A stretch of 64,000 nt of DNA from Streptomyces mangrovi (GTDB lineage: Bacteria > Actinomycetota > Actinomycetes > Streptomycetales > Streptomycetaceae). The stretch spans positions 310,001 through 374,000 of the forward strand of contig NZ_FOSG01000004.1 of assembly GCF_900114215.1 (NCBI RefSeq), in the 5' to 3' direction. Made by a program: the position numbers and the translations under genes. Each line of letters starts with the position of its first letter. The first letter of the stretch is position 1. This document shows positions 1 through 8,157 of this stretch, in pieces. The notes beneath the pieces are model-generated. The model was not told where the DNA came from, ran no database searches, and saw only the letters and a program-made list of their open reading frames with translations.

Positions 1-57
1 CGTCAACCGCTTCACGGTAAAAGGGAGTTCGAGGACCCGCGAACGGGTTTCCGGCAT

Positions 58-104
58 ACGTGCGGGCGGGGCGGGGTGTCCCACACCCCGCCCCGCCCGC
101 ACGT
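58..104. terminator. Perfect 22-bp hairpin, probable terminator
   Basis: Bases 58-79 pair perfectly with 83-104 around a CCC loop. The hairpin begins 4 nt past the stop codon of the leftward mbtH-like gene and has no U-tract, as is common for actinobacterial terminators. Bases 1-57 hold no complete gene. One rightward frame closes with TAA at 18-20, so a gene entering from the left may also end here. Confidence 0.8.
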
Positions 105-107
105 TCT

Positions 108-308
108 TCAGGCCCCGGCCGCCTGCCGCAGGCTCAGCGGCCGCATGTCCGTCCACACACGGTCGATGTGGTCCAGGCACTGCTGTCTGGTCCCGCCGGT
201 GCCCTCCGCGGACCATCCGTCGGGCAGTTCGCGGTCCGCCCGCCAGATGGAGTACTGCTCCTCGTGGTTGCGGACGACCAGATAGCCGGCCTCGTGGCTG
301 TCGCTCAT
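108..308 (-). CDS. MbtH-like NRPS accessory protein
   Basis: This 66-residue protein is the usual size for the MbtH family. Such proteins bind NRPS adenylation domains in the cytoplasm and often make them soluble or active. The family pattern is visible: N14-x-E-E-Q-Y-S-x-W22, then PDGW, and a closing WTDMRP followed by SLR. The ATG at 306-308 is preceded by GAGAGGA about 9 nt upstream. A longer frame to 410 would add an arginine-rich N-terminus not seen in the family, so the shorter start is preferred. The gene is divergent from the LanB/NRPS run and probably serves one or more of its four adenylation domains. The family call is firm; which domain it assists cannot be read from sequence. Confidence 0.95.
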   Translation of the reverse strand: MSDSHEAGYLVVRNHEEQYSIWRADRELPDGWSAEGTGGTRQQCLDHIDRVWTDMRPLSLRQAAGA

Positions 309-517
309 CGCGTCACGTCCTCTCGCACTCGCTCGGTCCACGGGCACAGCGTGCCCGGAGCCGCCGGACCGCCACAGGGACGAACGCGCGGCGGTGTCCG
401 CACGCGTCACCGCCGGTTCTTCTCTGGTGCCCCACCCTCCGCCCCGGCAGTGTGCTGGACGGCCGGACAGGGCCGAACCCTCCCGAGCCCGCCGAACCCC
501 CTGGAAGGAGCTCCGCC
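309..517. promoter_or_regulatory. Divergent mbtH / LanB promoter region with palindromes
   Basis: This 209-nt gap must drive both the leftward mbtH-like gene and the rightward LanB/NRPS genes. It contains a perfect 7-bp inverted repeat at 341-357 (arms CGGGCAC and GTGCCCG around AGC) and a second at 390-414 (GGCGGTG and CACCGCC). The strong ribosome site GGAAGGAG at 503-510 belongs to the LanB gene. No consensus -10/-35 was recognised. The AGC-centred repeat resembles one upstream of lanM at 27929-27947. Confidence 0.5.
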
Positions 518-2887
518 ATGTCGGACGTCCCGGAGAACGTGCGTCTCCCCGCCGGGGGATGGCGGCTGTGGGAGCACTTCGCGCTGCGCGGCCCCGGCTT
601 CCCCGCAGAGGGAGTGCTGAGACTGGCCCCGCCCGGACTGGCCCTGGCGGCCGACAAGTTCGGCCCCGGACAGGAACGCACCGGACCCGAGTGGGAGGCC
701 TTCACCGAGGCGTTCTCCGCCGCCGCCGTGCACACCGCCGAACTGCTCCAGCGGATCGCCGCCACGCCTCGCTTCAGAGCCGCGGTGGCCTGGCAGAACC
801 CGGCCGTGCTGCGCACCGGTATCGCACCGTTTCTAAACTGGACGCCGACCGCGGCCGGACGTACCAGCATGCCGCGCCAGCGCGAGGAGCTGGTGGCGCA
901 CTACTGGCAGCGCTTCTGCGTCAAGAACGACACCATCGGCTTCTTCGGCCCCGTCGGCTGGGGCCGCTGGGACCTGTCGGAACGGGGCGTCACCGTCGAC
1001 CCGGGCGAGGGGTTCCTGGCCGGCTCACGGGTGTACTTCGCCAGCTGGGCCGTCGACGCGCTGGCCAGGTCACTCGCGGAGGACCCCGCCCTGATGGCGT
1101 GGATACCCCCGTGCCGGGTGTCGTTCGTACGCGTCGCGGACGGGGCCGTGCGGCTGCCGGGCCGGCCGCCCCAGCCGGTCACCGGGACCGAGCGCGCCGT
1201 GCTGGGCCTGTGCGACGGCAGAAGAACGGTCGCCGAGATCGCCGCGGAGGCGGGGATCTCGGCGGAGGAGGCGGCCGGGACCGTGCGCCTGCTGGCCGGG
1301 AAACGGTGGGTGCACTGGCGGCTGGACGTCCCCTCGAGCACCCATCCGGAGCGTGCGCTGCGCGCCGTGCTCGAGCGCGTCGGAGACCGGCAGGCGCGTG
1401 AGCGGGCCCTGGAGAAGCTGGCCGTGCTGGAGCGCGGACGCGACGCGGTGCAGGCCGCGGGGACGGACGCCGACGCCCTCACCGCCGCCATCGGAGCCCT
1501 GGAGGCCGACTTCGCCGCGCTGACCGCCACCGCTGCCCAGCGCTCCAAGGGCGAGCGGACCGCGCCCTGCCGGGGCCTGGTCTACTCCGACGCCCGGCGT
1601 GCGGCCACCGCCACCGCCGGAGCGGCCCTGCTCGCGGAGCTGGCGCCGCTGGAACTGTGCCTGACCGCGGCGCGCTGGATGACCAACCGCTTCGCCGAGG
1701 CGGTCGGCGCCCGTATCCGCGAGGTGTACGACCGGCTGAGAGCGCGGGCGGCGGACGAAGGGGAGGCAGGGAGCGGGGGAGTGGTGGACCTGGGCACGCT
1801 GTGGCTGGAGTGCCTGCCCTCACCGCACCCGAAGGCGGCCGACGACATCGCCGCGATCCAGGACGAGCTGCGGGCGAAGTGGGCCCGCGTCCTGGACGTG
1901 CCGCGGGGCGCGCGCCGGGTGCGGCTGGCCGGCGACGACATCGCCGCGCGGGTGCGCGAGGAGTTCGGCGAGCCGGGCGCGGGGTGGTCGCTGGCCCGCT
2001 ACGTCAGCCCCGACGTGCTGATCCTGGCCGAGGACCGCGAGGCGGTCGGGCGCGGCGACTTCGAACTGGTCCTGGGCGAGATGCACTGCGCCCTCAACAC
2101 GATGGGCGCCTCGCTCTTCGTGCATCAGCACCCCGACCCGGCCGAGCTGGTGGCCGAGACCACGTGCGACTTCCCCGGGCCGAGGCTGCTGCCGATGCTG
2201 GCCAAGGAGCTGCCGCTGAAGTGGTCCGCGCGCAGCAGGCCCTCCCTGGAGAGGCCCGAGGACTACTGCGTGGCCCTGGTCGACCAGACCGGTGACCCGC
2301 ACCGGCCGCGCACGGTCCTCGGCGCCGACGTCGCGGTCGAGGAGCGCGGCGGCCGGCTGGTCGCCGTACTGCCCGACGGCGCCGAGTTCCCCCTGCTGGA
2401 CGTGTTCGCCAACACCCTCACCCAGCGGGTGATGGACCGCTTCACACTGCGCCCCGAGGGGGAGCACACCCCGCGGATCACCGTCGACAGGATGGTCCTG
2501 GCCCGCGAGACGTGGACGTTCCCGGTGGCCTCCCTCGACTTCGCCGGGGAGAAGACCGAGGCCGGACGCTTCGTACGGGCCAGGCAGTGGCGGCGCGAAC
2601 ACGACCTGCCGCGCTTCGTGTTCGTGGTCTCGCCGGCCGAACCACGGCCGTTCTACGTCGACTTCGACAGTCCGGTCTACGTGACCATCCTGGCCAAGGC
2701 GCTGCGCCGGCTGGCCCGCAAGGACCCCGGGGCCCGGGTGAGGGTGAGCGAGATGCTGCCCACCCCCGAGCAGGCCTGGCTGACCGACGACGAGGGCAAC
2801 ACCTACACCTCCGAACTGCGCTTCGTCGCCGTCGACCGCACGGTCACCGGCCCGGCGGCCGTCCGCACGGGCGGGGAGGAGGAGTGA
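518..2887 (+). CDS. LanB-like protein 1: glutamylation-domain-only, probable peptide aminoacyl-tRNA ligase
   Basis: This 789-residue protein is homologous to the N-terminal (glutamyl-tRNA dependent) part of class I lantibiotic dehydratases. The clearest block is around residues 104-152, including the run KNDTIGFFGPVGWG. It ends with the typical domain close (PFYVDFDSP, a Glu-containing EMLPTPEQ stretch, then SELRF) and has no C-terminal elimination domain. Full LanB enzymes are about 1000 residues. Related stand-alone proteins (PEARLs such as TglB) use aminoacyl-tRNA to extend a peptide carboxylate, and one has been characterised with an NRPS in Stackebrandtia nassauensis. The start ATG at 518 has GGAAGGAG 7 nt upstream. 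Its stop overlaps the next gene's start (TGATG). Inference: it adds an amino acid from tRNA to an NRPS-linked or released intermediate. True Ser/Thr glutamylation remains possible. Confidence 0.85.
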   Translation: MSDVPENVRLPAGGWRLWEHFALRGPGFPAEGVLRLAPPGLALAADKFGPGQERTGPEWEAFTEAFSAAAVHTAELLQRIAATPRFRAAVAWQNPAVLRTGIAPFLNWTPTAAGRTSMPRQREELVAHYWQRFCVKNDTIGFFGPVGWGRWDLSERGVTVDPGEGFLAGSRVYFASWAVDALARSLAEDPALMAWIPPCRVSFVRVADGAVRLPGRPPQPVTGTERAVLGLCDGRRTVAEIAAEAGISAEEAAGTVRLLAGKRWVHWRLDVPSSTHPERALRAVLERVGDRQARERALEKLAVLERGRDAVQAAGTDADALTAAIGALEADFAALTATAAQRSKGERTAPCRGLVYSDARRAATATAGAALLAELAPLELCLTAARWMTNRFAEAVGARIREVYDRLRARAADEGEAGSGGVVDLGTLWLECLPSPHPKAADDIAAIQDELRAKWARVLDVPRGARRVRLAGDDIAARVREEFGEPGAGWSLARYVSPDVLILAEDREAVGRGDFELVLGEMHCALNTMGASLFVHQHPDPAELVAETTCDFPGPRLLPMLAKELPLKWSARSRPSLERPEDYCVALVDQTGDPHRPRTVLGADVAVEERGGRLVAVLPDGAEFPLLDVFANTLTQRVMDRFTLRPEGEHTPRITVDRMVLARETWTFPVASLDFAGEKTEAGRFVRARQWRREHDLPRFVFVVSPAEPRPFYVDFDSPVYVTILAKALRRLARKDPGARVRVSEMLPTPEQAWLTDDEGNTYTSELRFVAVDRTVTGPAAVRTGGEEE

Positions 2888-4434
2888 TGCGCACCTTCAC
2901 CGACGACATCGCCGGGCACGCCGCCCGCGACCCCCACCGGATCGCGCTCACCACCCCCGGCGGTGATCTGACCTACGCCCAGCTCGTCCACCGGATCGAC
3001 GCGCTGGCCTCCGTTCTGCTGGAGCGGGGCGTCGGCGCGGAGACGGTCTGCGCGGTGGCCCTGCCGCGCGGCGCGGACGCGGTGGTGGCCGTGGCCGCCG
3101 CCGTACGCTGCGGAGCGGCCTTCCTCACCCTCGACGTCGAACAGCCCCCCGCGCGGCTGGCCGCGCTCGTCCGCAGCGGCGGCGCCGACCTGCTGCTGAC
3201 CACCTCCGGCCTGGCCCGCCGCCTCGGCCTGCCCGTGCCGGGCCGACCGGTACTGACCGACCGTCTCACCGACCCCCTCACCGGCGCCGCCGCCACTGTC
3301 CCGGCCGCTGCCCGGACGGCCCCGCCCGATCCCCGCGCGCTCGCCTACGTCAGCCACACCTCCGGGACCACCGGCGAGCCCGGCGCCGTGCTGGTCGAGC
3401 ACGGGAGCCTGGACTCCTACCTGCGCTTCGTCGCCCGCGACTACGGGCTGGGACCCGCCACCGTGGCGCTCCAGGTCGCCCCGTCGGGCTACGACGCCTC
3501 CATCCGCGACACCTTCGCGCCGCTGCTGGCCGGCGGCCGGCTGGTCCTGCTGCCCCGCGCGGAGCTGCTGCGGCCCGAGTCGTTCGGCGCCGCCGTACGC
3601 GCCCACTCGGTGACCGCGCTGCTGAGCGTGACCCCCTCCTTCCTGACCTTCCTGGCCGGCCGCCCCGACGCGCGGCGGCTGTTCGCCGGGCTCGAACTGG
3701 TCGTCTCCAGCGGCGAGTCGCTGCGGCCCTTCCTCGCCGCCGGCGGACGCGCCCTGATCCAAGGCGCCCTGGTCAACCAGTACGGCCCGACGGAGTGCAC
3801 CATGACCTCCACCCGCCACACCGTCCCCGCCGAACCCGACACCGCCGCCGATGTCGTGGGCACGCCCATCGACGGCGTCGTGGTGCGGCTGCTCGACGAG
3901 ACCCTGGAGCCGGTGCCCCGGGGGACCGTGGGCGAGGTGTGCATCGGCGGAGCCGGCGTGGCACGCGGTTACCGCGGCCTGCCCGCCCGCACCGCCGAAC
4001 GCTTCGTCCCCGACCCCTTCGGCCCGCCCGGCGCCCGGCTGTACCGCACCGGGGACCTGGCCGAGGAGGGGCCCGGCGGGCTGCGTTACCTCGGCCGGAA
4101 CGACCGCCAGGTCAAGATCCGCGGCCACCGTGTCGATCCCGCCGAGGTCGAGGGCGCCCTGCTGGCCCACGCCCGGGTGGCGCAGGCGGTGGTCACCGCC
4201 GGTACCGACGACCTCGGGCGCGGCCATCTCATCGCCCACGTCACGGGCGAGCTGGCGGACGTCACCGACGCGGCGCTGCGCGTACACCTGGGACGCACCC
4301 TGCCGCCGCACCTGATGCCCCGCCGGTTCGTACGGCTCGACGAGATGCCCACCACCCGCGGCGGCAAGGCCGACCGCCGCACTCTGGCGGGAACTGGGGC
4401 TGGGACTGAATCCCGTGCGGGAGGCACCCCGTGA
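2887..4434 (+). CDS. Stand-alone NRPS adenylation domain
   Basis: This 515-residue protein is a single AMP-binding (adenylation) domain with no condensation or carrier domain attached. It should activate an amino acid as its adenylate and load it onto a separate carrier, most simply the free carrier protein encoded at 5372-5641. Core motifs present are A3 (TSGTTGEP), A5 (NQYGPTE), A7 (YRTGD), A8 (RQVKIRGHRVD) and the A10 lysine (GGKADRR). In A3 the usual Lys after Pro is Gly, which is uncommon. Reading the specificity code by eye against PheA gives D-A-R-S-V-S-Q-M-T-K, which matches no code I know. The gene starts inside the stop of the LanB gene and ends in a GTGA overlap with the dehydratase-like gene, so translation is coupled. 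Confidence 0.92.
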   Translation: MRTFTDDIAGHAARDPHRIALTTPGGDLTYAQLVHRIDALASVLLERGVGAETVCAVALPRGADAVVAVAAAVRCGAAFLTLDVEQPPARLAALVRSGGADLLLTTSGLARRLGLPVPGRPVLTDRLTDPLTGAAATVPAAARTAPPDPRALAYVSHTSGTTGEPGAVLVEHGSLDSYLRFVARDYGLGPATVALQVAPSGYDASIRDTFAPLLAGGRLVLLPRAELLRPESFGAAVRAHSVTALLSVTPSFLTFLAGRPDARRLFAGLELVVSSGESLRPFLAAGGRALIQGALVNQYGPTECTMTSTRHTVPAEPDTAADVVGTPIDGVVVRLLDETLEPVPRGTVGEVCIGGAGVARGYRGLPARTAERFVPDPFGPPGARLYRTGDLAEEGPGGLRYLGRNDRQVKIRGHRVDPAEVEGALLAHARVAQAVVTAGTDDLGRGHLIAHVTGELADVTDAALRVHLGRTLPPHLMPRRFVRLDEMPTTRGGKADRRTLAGTGAGTESRAGGTP

Positions 4435-5375
4435 CCACCGCCGTCGAACCGGGCCCCGTCGACCTGCACCTCGCCGCCCGGCGTATCGCCGCGCACGTCC
4501 GGCGCACCCCGCTGCTGCGGATGCCTGCCGCGGCGCCGGAGCTGCTGCTGAAGGCCGAACACCTCCAGTGCGGCGGCTCGTTCAAGATGCGCGGGGCCGC
4601 CAACGCCGTCCTCGCGCTGAAGGCCCGCCGCATCGTCACCGGCTCCTCCGGCAACCACGGCATCGCGCTGGCCGGACTCGCCGCGGCACTGGACCTCCGG
4701 CTGACCGTGGTGCTCGCGGCCGGCGCGAACCAGGCCAAGGCCGCCCTGATCCGCTCCCTGGGCGCCGACACGGTCGGTGTGGCGGGAGGAGTCGGCGAAC
4801 GGGACGCGGCGGCCCGTGCCCTGGCCGCGGAGACCGGCGCGGTGTTCGTGCCCTCCTCCGACCATCCGCTCGTCGTCGCGGGCCAGGGGACGGTCGGGGC
4901 CGAGATCCTCGCCGAGGTGCCCGACGCCGACACCGTCTACGTCCCCACCGGCGGCGGCGGACTGCTGGCCGGTGTCTGCCTGGCCGCCCGGGACCACCCG
5001 GTACGGGTGGTCGGCGTCGAACCCGCCACCATGCCCCGCTACGGCCGCTCCCTGGCCGCCGGCCGTCCCCTGTGCCTGCCCTCCCGCGACACCGTCGCCG
5101 ACGGGCTGCGCTGCCAGCGGCCGGGCGCGGTGCCCTACCCGATCGTCCGCGACCGCGTCGACGACATGGTCGCGGTGTCCGACACCGATGTCCTGGACGC
5201 GGTGGACCTGCTGGGCCGCCGCGGGATCAGGGCCGAGCCCAGCGGAGCCGTCGCACTGGCCGGCGCGCTGCGCGAGCGAAGGCACGGCAGATCCGTCGCC
5301 GTCGTCTCCGGCGGCAACACCACCGCGGCTCTGAGGGCCGCCACCGTCCGACACCACCTGGAGGAGATCCCATGA
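4431..5375 (+). CDS. Threonine/serine dehydratase-like PLP enzyme
   Basis: This 314-residue fold-type II PLP enzyme resembles the catalytic domain of threonine dehydratase, serine racemase and EutB-type dehydratases. Lys52 in GSFKMRGA should bind PLP, SSGNHG matches the substrate-carboxylate loop, and the glycine-rich phosphate loop is GGGGLLAG. There is no C-terminal ACT regulatory domain, so it is not a feedback-controlled biosynthetic IlvA. It starts with GTG at 4431 inside the stop of the adenylation gene and ends in an ATGA overlap with the carrier-protein gene. This lock-step arrangement suggests it makes or modifies the residue loaded by the stand-alone A domain, for example through an alpha,beta-elimination or beta-replacement. 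The exact reaction cannot be told from sequence. Confidence 0.88.
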   Translation: MTTAVEPGPVDLHLAARRIAAHVRRTPLLRMPAAAPELLLKAEHLQCGGSFKMRGAANAVLALKARRIVTGSSGNHGIALAGLAAALDLRLTVVLAAGANQAKAALIRSLGADTVGVAGGVGERDAAARALAAETGAVFVPSSDHPLVVAGQGTVGAEILAEVPDADTVYVPTGGGGLLAGVCLAARDHPVRVVGVEPATMPRYGRSLAAGRPLCLPSRDTVADGLRCQRPGAVPYPIVRDRVDDMVAVSDTDVLDAVDLLGRRGIRAEPSGAVALAGALRERRHGRSVAVVSGGNTTAALRAATVRHHLEEIP

Positions 5376-5641
5376 CCGCCACCGACCACGCCACCACCAC
5401 CGCCTCCACCGCCTCCACCGTCGATCTGCTGGTCGCCGCCTACCGGGAGATCCTCGGCGTGGCCGGCCTCGACCGCGACAGCGACTTCTACGAGGTCGGC
5501 GGCGACTCCCTGACCGCCTTCCAGATCACCGGCAGGATCCAGGATGTCCTGGGGGTGGAGGTGCCGGTCTCGCTCGTCTTCGCCTACCCCACGCCCGCCG
5601 ACCTCGCCTCCGTCGTCGACTCCGACTTCGCCCGGGCGTGA
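5372..5641 (+). CDS. Free-standing peptidyl carrier protein
   Basis: This 89-residue acidic protein is a single thiolation domain. The phosphopantetheine attachment site is Ser46 in the motif VGGDSLTAF, and the downstream helix-II pattern is intact. It must be activated by a phosphopantetheinyl transferase encoded elsewhere. Residues 7-16 are a Thr/Ser/Ala-rich leader. It is coupled by ATGA to the PLP enzyme upstream, and its stop forms part of the GAGGAG that serves the second LanB gene. Together with the stand-alone A domain and PLP enzyme it forms a compact loading cassette placed between the two LanB genes. Confidence 0.95.
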   Translation: MTATDHATTTASTASTVDLLVAAYREILGVAGLDRDSDFYEVGGDSLTAFQITGRIQDVLGVEVPVSLVFAYPTPADLASVVDSDFARA

Positions 5642-5651
5642 GGAGATGACC

Positions 5652-7949
5652 GTGACCGACATCCGTCTGCCCGGCGGACGCTGGCGGCTGTGGGAGCAGT
5701 TCGCGCTGCGCGGCCCCGGCTTCCCCGCCGGGGGAGTGCTGAGACTGGCCCCGCCCGGACTGGCCGCCGCCGCCGACAAGTTCTCCCACGGCGAGCGGCC
5801 TGCCGGTGAACGGTGGGACGACTTCGCCCGCCTGTACGCCGACGCCGCGGTGGAGACCTCCCACGCCCTCCAGGACATCGCCCGCGACCCGGCCTTCCGC
5901 GAGGCCGTGGCCTGGCAGAACCGGCCGGTGCTCGACTCGGGCATCAAACCGTTTCTGAACTGGACGCCGACCGCGGCCGGACGCACCAGCATGCCGCGCC
6001 AGCGCGAGGAGCTGGTGGCGCACTACTGGCAGCGCTTCTGCGTCAAGAACGACACCATCGGCTTCTTCGGCCCCGTCGGCTGGGGCCGCTGGGATCCGCA
6101 CACCGACGGGGTCGAGGTGGACACCGGCCGCGGTCTGGTCGCCGGCTTTGAGGTCTACTGGGCCGGCTGGGCGGTCGACGCCCTAGCCGCGACGATCGGC
6201 GCGGACCCCGCGCTGCGGGAGTGGACGGCCCCCCGGCGCGTCCCCTTCGTCCGCCTGGACGGCGCCCGGGTCACGGTGCCGGGCCGGCCGCCGCGGACCG
6301 TCGACGAGGACACCGCCGCCGTCCTGGCACGGTGCGACGGCGTGCGGACCGCGCGGGAGATCGCCGCCGCCCTGCCCCGCACCGACGTGCCCGCCGTGCT
6401 GGAGGACCTGGTGGCACGGCGCTGGGCGGTGTGGCGCCTGGAGGTGCCCGCCGGCACCCACCCCGACCGCTCCCTGCGGGCCTGGCTGGAACGGGTGGGC
6501 GACACCGAGGCGCGAAGGCGCGCACTGGACGCGCTGGAGGCCCTGGAGCGGCGCCGCGCCCGGGTACGGGACGCGAGGGGCGCGGACGCGCTGGTGACGG
6601 CCCTGACGGAGCTGGAGGAGGAGTTCACCGCGCTGACCGAGACCGCCGCCGTGCGGGAGAAGTCGGCGGGGACGGCACCGTGCCGCGCTCTGGTGTACTC
6701 CGACTGCCGACGCGCCGCCACCACCCGCCTGGGCCCCGCCGTGCGCGACGCCCTCGCTCCGCTGGAACCGTTGCTGACCAGCGCCGGCTGGCTCACCGCC
6801 CGGCTGGCCGATGCGGTGATGGCGCGGGCGAAGCAGGTGTACCGCGGCCTGGCCGCGCAGGGGCCGGTCGATCTGGCCGCGTTCTGGTTCGCCTGCATGC
6901 CCGTCCTGCACGGTGACGCCCCCGCGGCCGCGGCGGAGATCCAGCGCGACTTCCAGGAGCGCTGGAGGGAGATCCTGGCGCCCCCGGCGGGGGCCCGCCG
7001 GGTGCGGCTGCAGTTGGAGGACGTCGCGGGGCTGGTGCGCGAGCGGTTCGGCGGGCCGGGCGGCGGCTGGACGGCGGCCCGCTACATCAGCCCCGACATC
7101 ATGATCGCCGCCGACGAGGCAGAGGCCGTCGCACGCGGCGACTTCGAACTCGTCCTGGGGGAACTGCACCTGGCGGCCAACACCCTGGGCGCCTCCCTCT
7201 TCGTCCACCAGCATCCCGACCCCGGCGAACTGACCGCCCTCACCGACCGCGACCACCCCGGTCCGCGCCTGATGCCGCTGCTGCCCAAGGAGCACCGCTC
7301 CCGCCTGTCGGCCCGCATCCGGCACGCCCTGGTCCGGCCGCGGGACCACCAGGTCGCCCTGCTCGACTTCACCGCCGACCCCGCTCGGCCGCGCACCGTG
7401 AACAGCGCGGACGTCGCGGTGCGCGAGCGGGACGACGGAGAGCTGGCGGTCGTCCTGCCCGACGGTGCCGAGTTCGCGGCCGTGGACGTGTTCTCGCACG
7501 TCCTGACCACCCTGGCGATGGATCTGTTCCGGGTCCTGCCCGAGACCGCCCACTCGCCGCGGATCACGGTCGACCGGCTCGTGGTGGCCAGGGAGACCTG
7601 GCGGATCCCCGCGGGCGCGGCGGACTTCGCCGCCGAGAAGGACGAGGCCCGCAGGTTCGTGCGGGCCCGCCACTGGCGGGAGGAAACCGGTCTGCCGCGC
7701 TTCGTGTTCGTCGCCTCACCGGCCGAACCACGGCCGTTCTACGTCGACTTCGACAGCCCGGTCTATGTGAACGTCCTGGCCAAGGCGCTGCGCCGGCTGG
7801 CCCGCAAGGATCCGGACGGACAGGTCGTCGTCACCGAGATGCTGCCCACCCCCGAGCAGACCTGGCTGACCGATGACGAAGGCCGCTCCTACACCTCCGA
7901 GCTGCGCTTCGTCGCCGTGGCCGACACGGGGAACACCAAGAAGGGGTAG
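5652..7949 (+). CDS. LanB-like protein 2: glutamylation-domain-only, probable peptide aminoacyl-tRNA ligase
   Basis: This paralogue of the protein at 518-2887 has about 765 residues and again lacks the elimination domain. GTG at 5652 is preferred because GAGGAG lies 6 nt upstream; the ATG at 5646 is directly adjacent to that site, leaving no spacing. Blocks of DNA are almost identical to the first copy: 145 nt at 5949-6093 differ from 827-971 at only two positions, whereas the middle of the two proteins is clearly divergent. That pattern indicates duplication followed by gene conversion or strong local constraint. Two such enzymes could add two different residues, or one could act on the free carrier protein next to it. 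tRNA and substrate identities are not readable from sequence. Confidence 0.85.
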   Translation: MTDIRLPGGRWRLWEQFALRGPGFPAGGVLRLAPPGLAAAADKFSHGERPAGERWDDFARLYADAAVETSHALQDIARDPAFREAVAWQNRPVLDSGIKPFLNWTPTAAGRTSMPRQREELVAHYWQRFCVKNDTIGFFGPVGWGRWDPHTDGVEVDTGRGLVAGFEVYWAGWAVDALAATIGADPALREWTAPRRVPFVRLDGARVTVPGRPPRTVDEDTAAVLARCDGVRTAREIAAALPRTDVPAVLEDLVARRWAVWRLEVPAGTHPDRSLRAWLERVGDTEARRRALDALEALERRRARVRDARGADALVTALTELEEEFTALTETAAVREKSAGTAPCRALVYSDCRRAATTRLGPAVRDALAPLEPLLTSAGWLTARLADAVMARAKQVYRGLAAQGPVDLAAFWFACMPVLHGDAPAAAAEIQRDFQERWREILAPPAGARRVRLQLEDVAGLVRERFGGPGGGWTAARYISPDIMIAADEAEAVARGDFELVLGELHLAANTLGASLFVHQHPDPGELTALTDRDHPGPRLMPLLPKEHRSRLSARIRHALVRPRDHQVALLDFTADPARPRTVNSADVAVRERDDGELAVVLPDGAEFAAVDVFSHVLTTLAMDLFRVLPETAHSPRITVDRLVVARETWRIPAGAADFAAEKDEARRFVRARHWREETGLPRFVFVASPAEPRPFYVDFDSPVYVNVLAKALRRLARKDPDGQVVVTEMLPTPEQTWLTDDEGRSYTSELRFVAVADTGNTKKG

Positions 7950-7989
7950 CCCCGGCCCCGCTCCCTGCCCCGAGACCGATCCCGAACCC

Positions 7990-8039
7990 GGGCCGCGCGG
8001 CGGTTCCTCCGGACTCTCCGGACGGACCGCCGCGCGCCC
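7990..8039 (+). promoter_or_regulatory. GC-rich hairpin in the leader before NRPS 1
   Basis: The 208-nt gap between LanB 2 and NRPS 1 is the only sizeable break within the biosynthetic run. It holds a long imperfect inverted repeat at 7990-8039: outer arms of 14-15 nt with one bulged C, and an inner 5-bp stem TCCGG/CCGGA. A smaller hairpin follows at 8062-8079 (GCGCAG/CTGCGC). It may be a partial terminator, attenuator or processing site; no U-tract follows. Confidence 0.45.
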
Positions 8040-8157
8040 GTGTCCGGGCGAAGGGACGGACGCGCAGAGCGCGCTGCGCACGGGGCTGCGCCTTCTTCCC
8101 TGTCGGGGGGCCTCCCGGCGGCGGCAGTCTTCGGGAAAACACCGCATGGAGGCCACA

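Noticed and set aside
60..620. A 186-residue plus-strand frame across the mbtH gene and the LanB start
   Set aside because: It is antisense to the MbtH-like gene and overlaps the LanB start; no recognisable product.
518..7949. Calling the two LanB proteins lantibiotic dehydratases
   Set aside because: They lack the elimination domain, no LanC or class I precursor lies next to them, and they are embedded in NRPS genes; a tRNA-dependent ligase role fits better.
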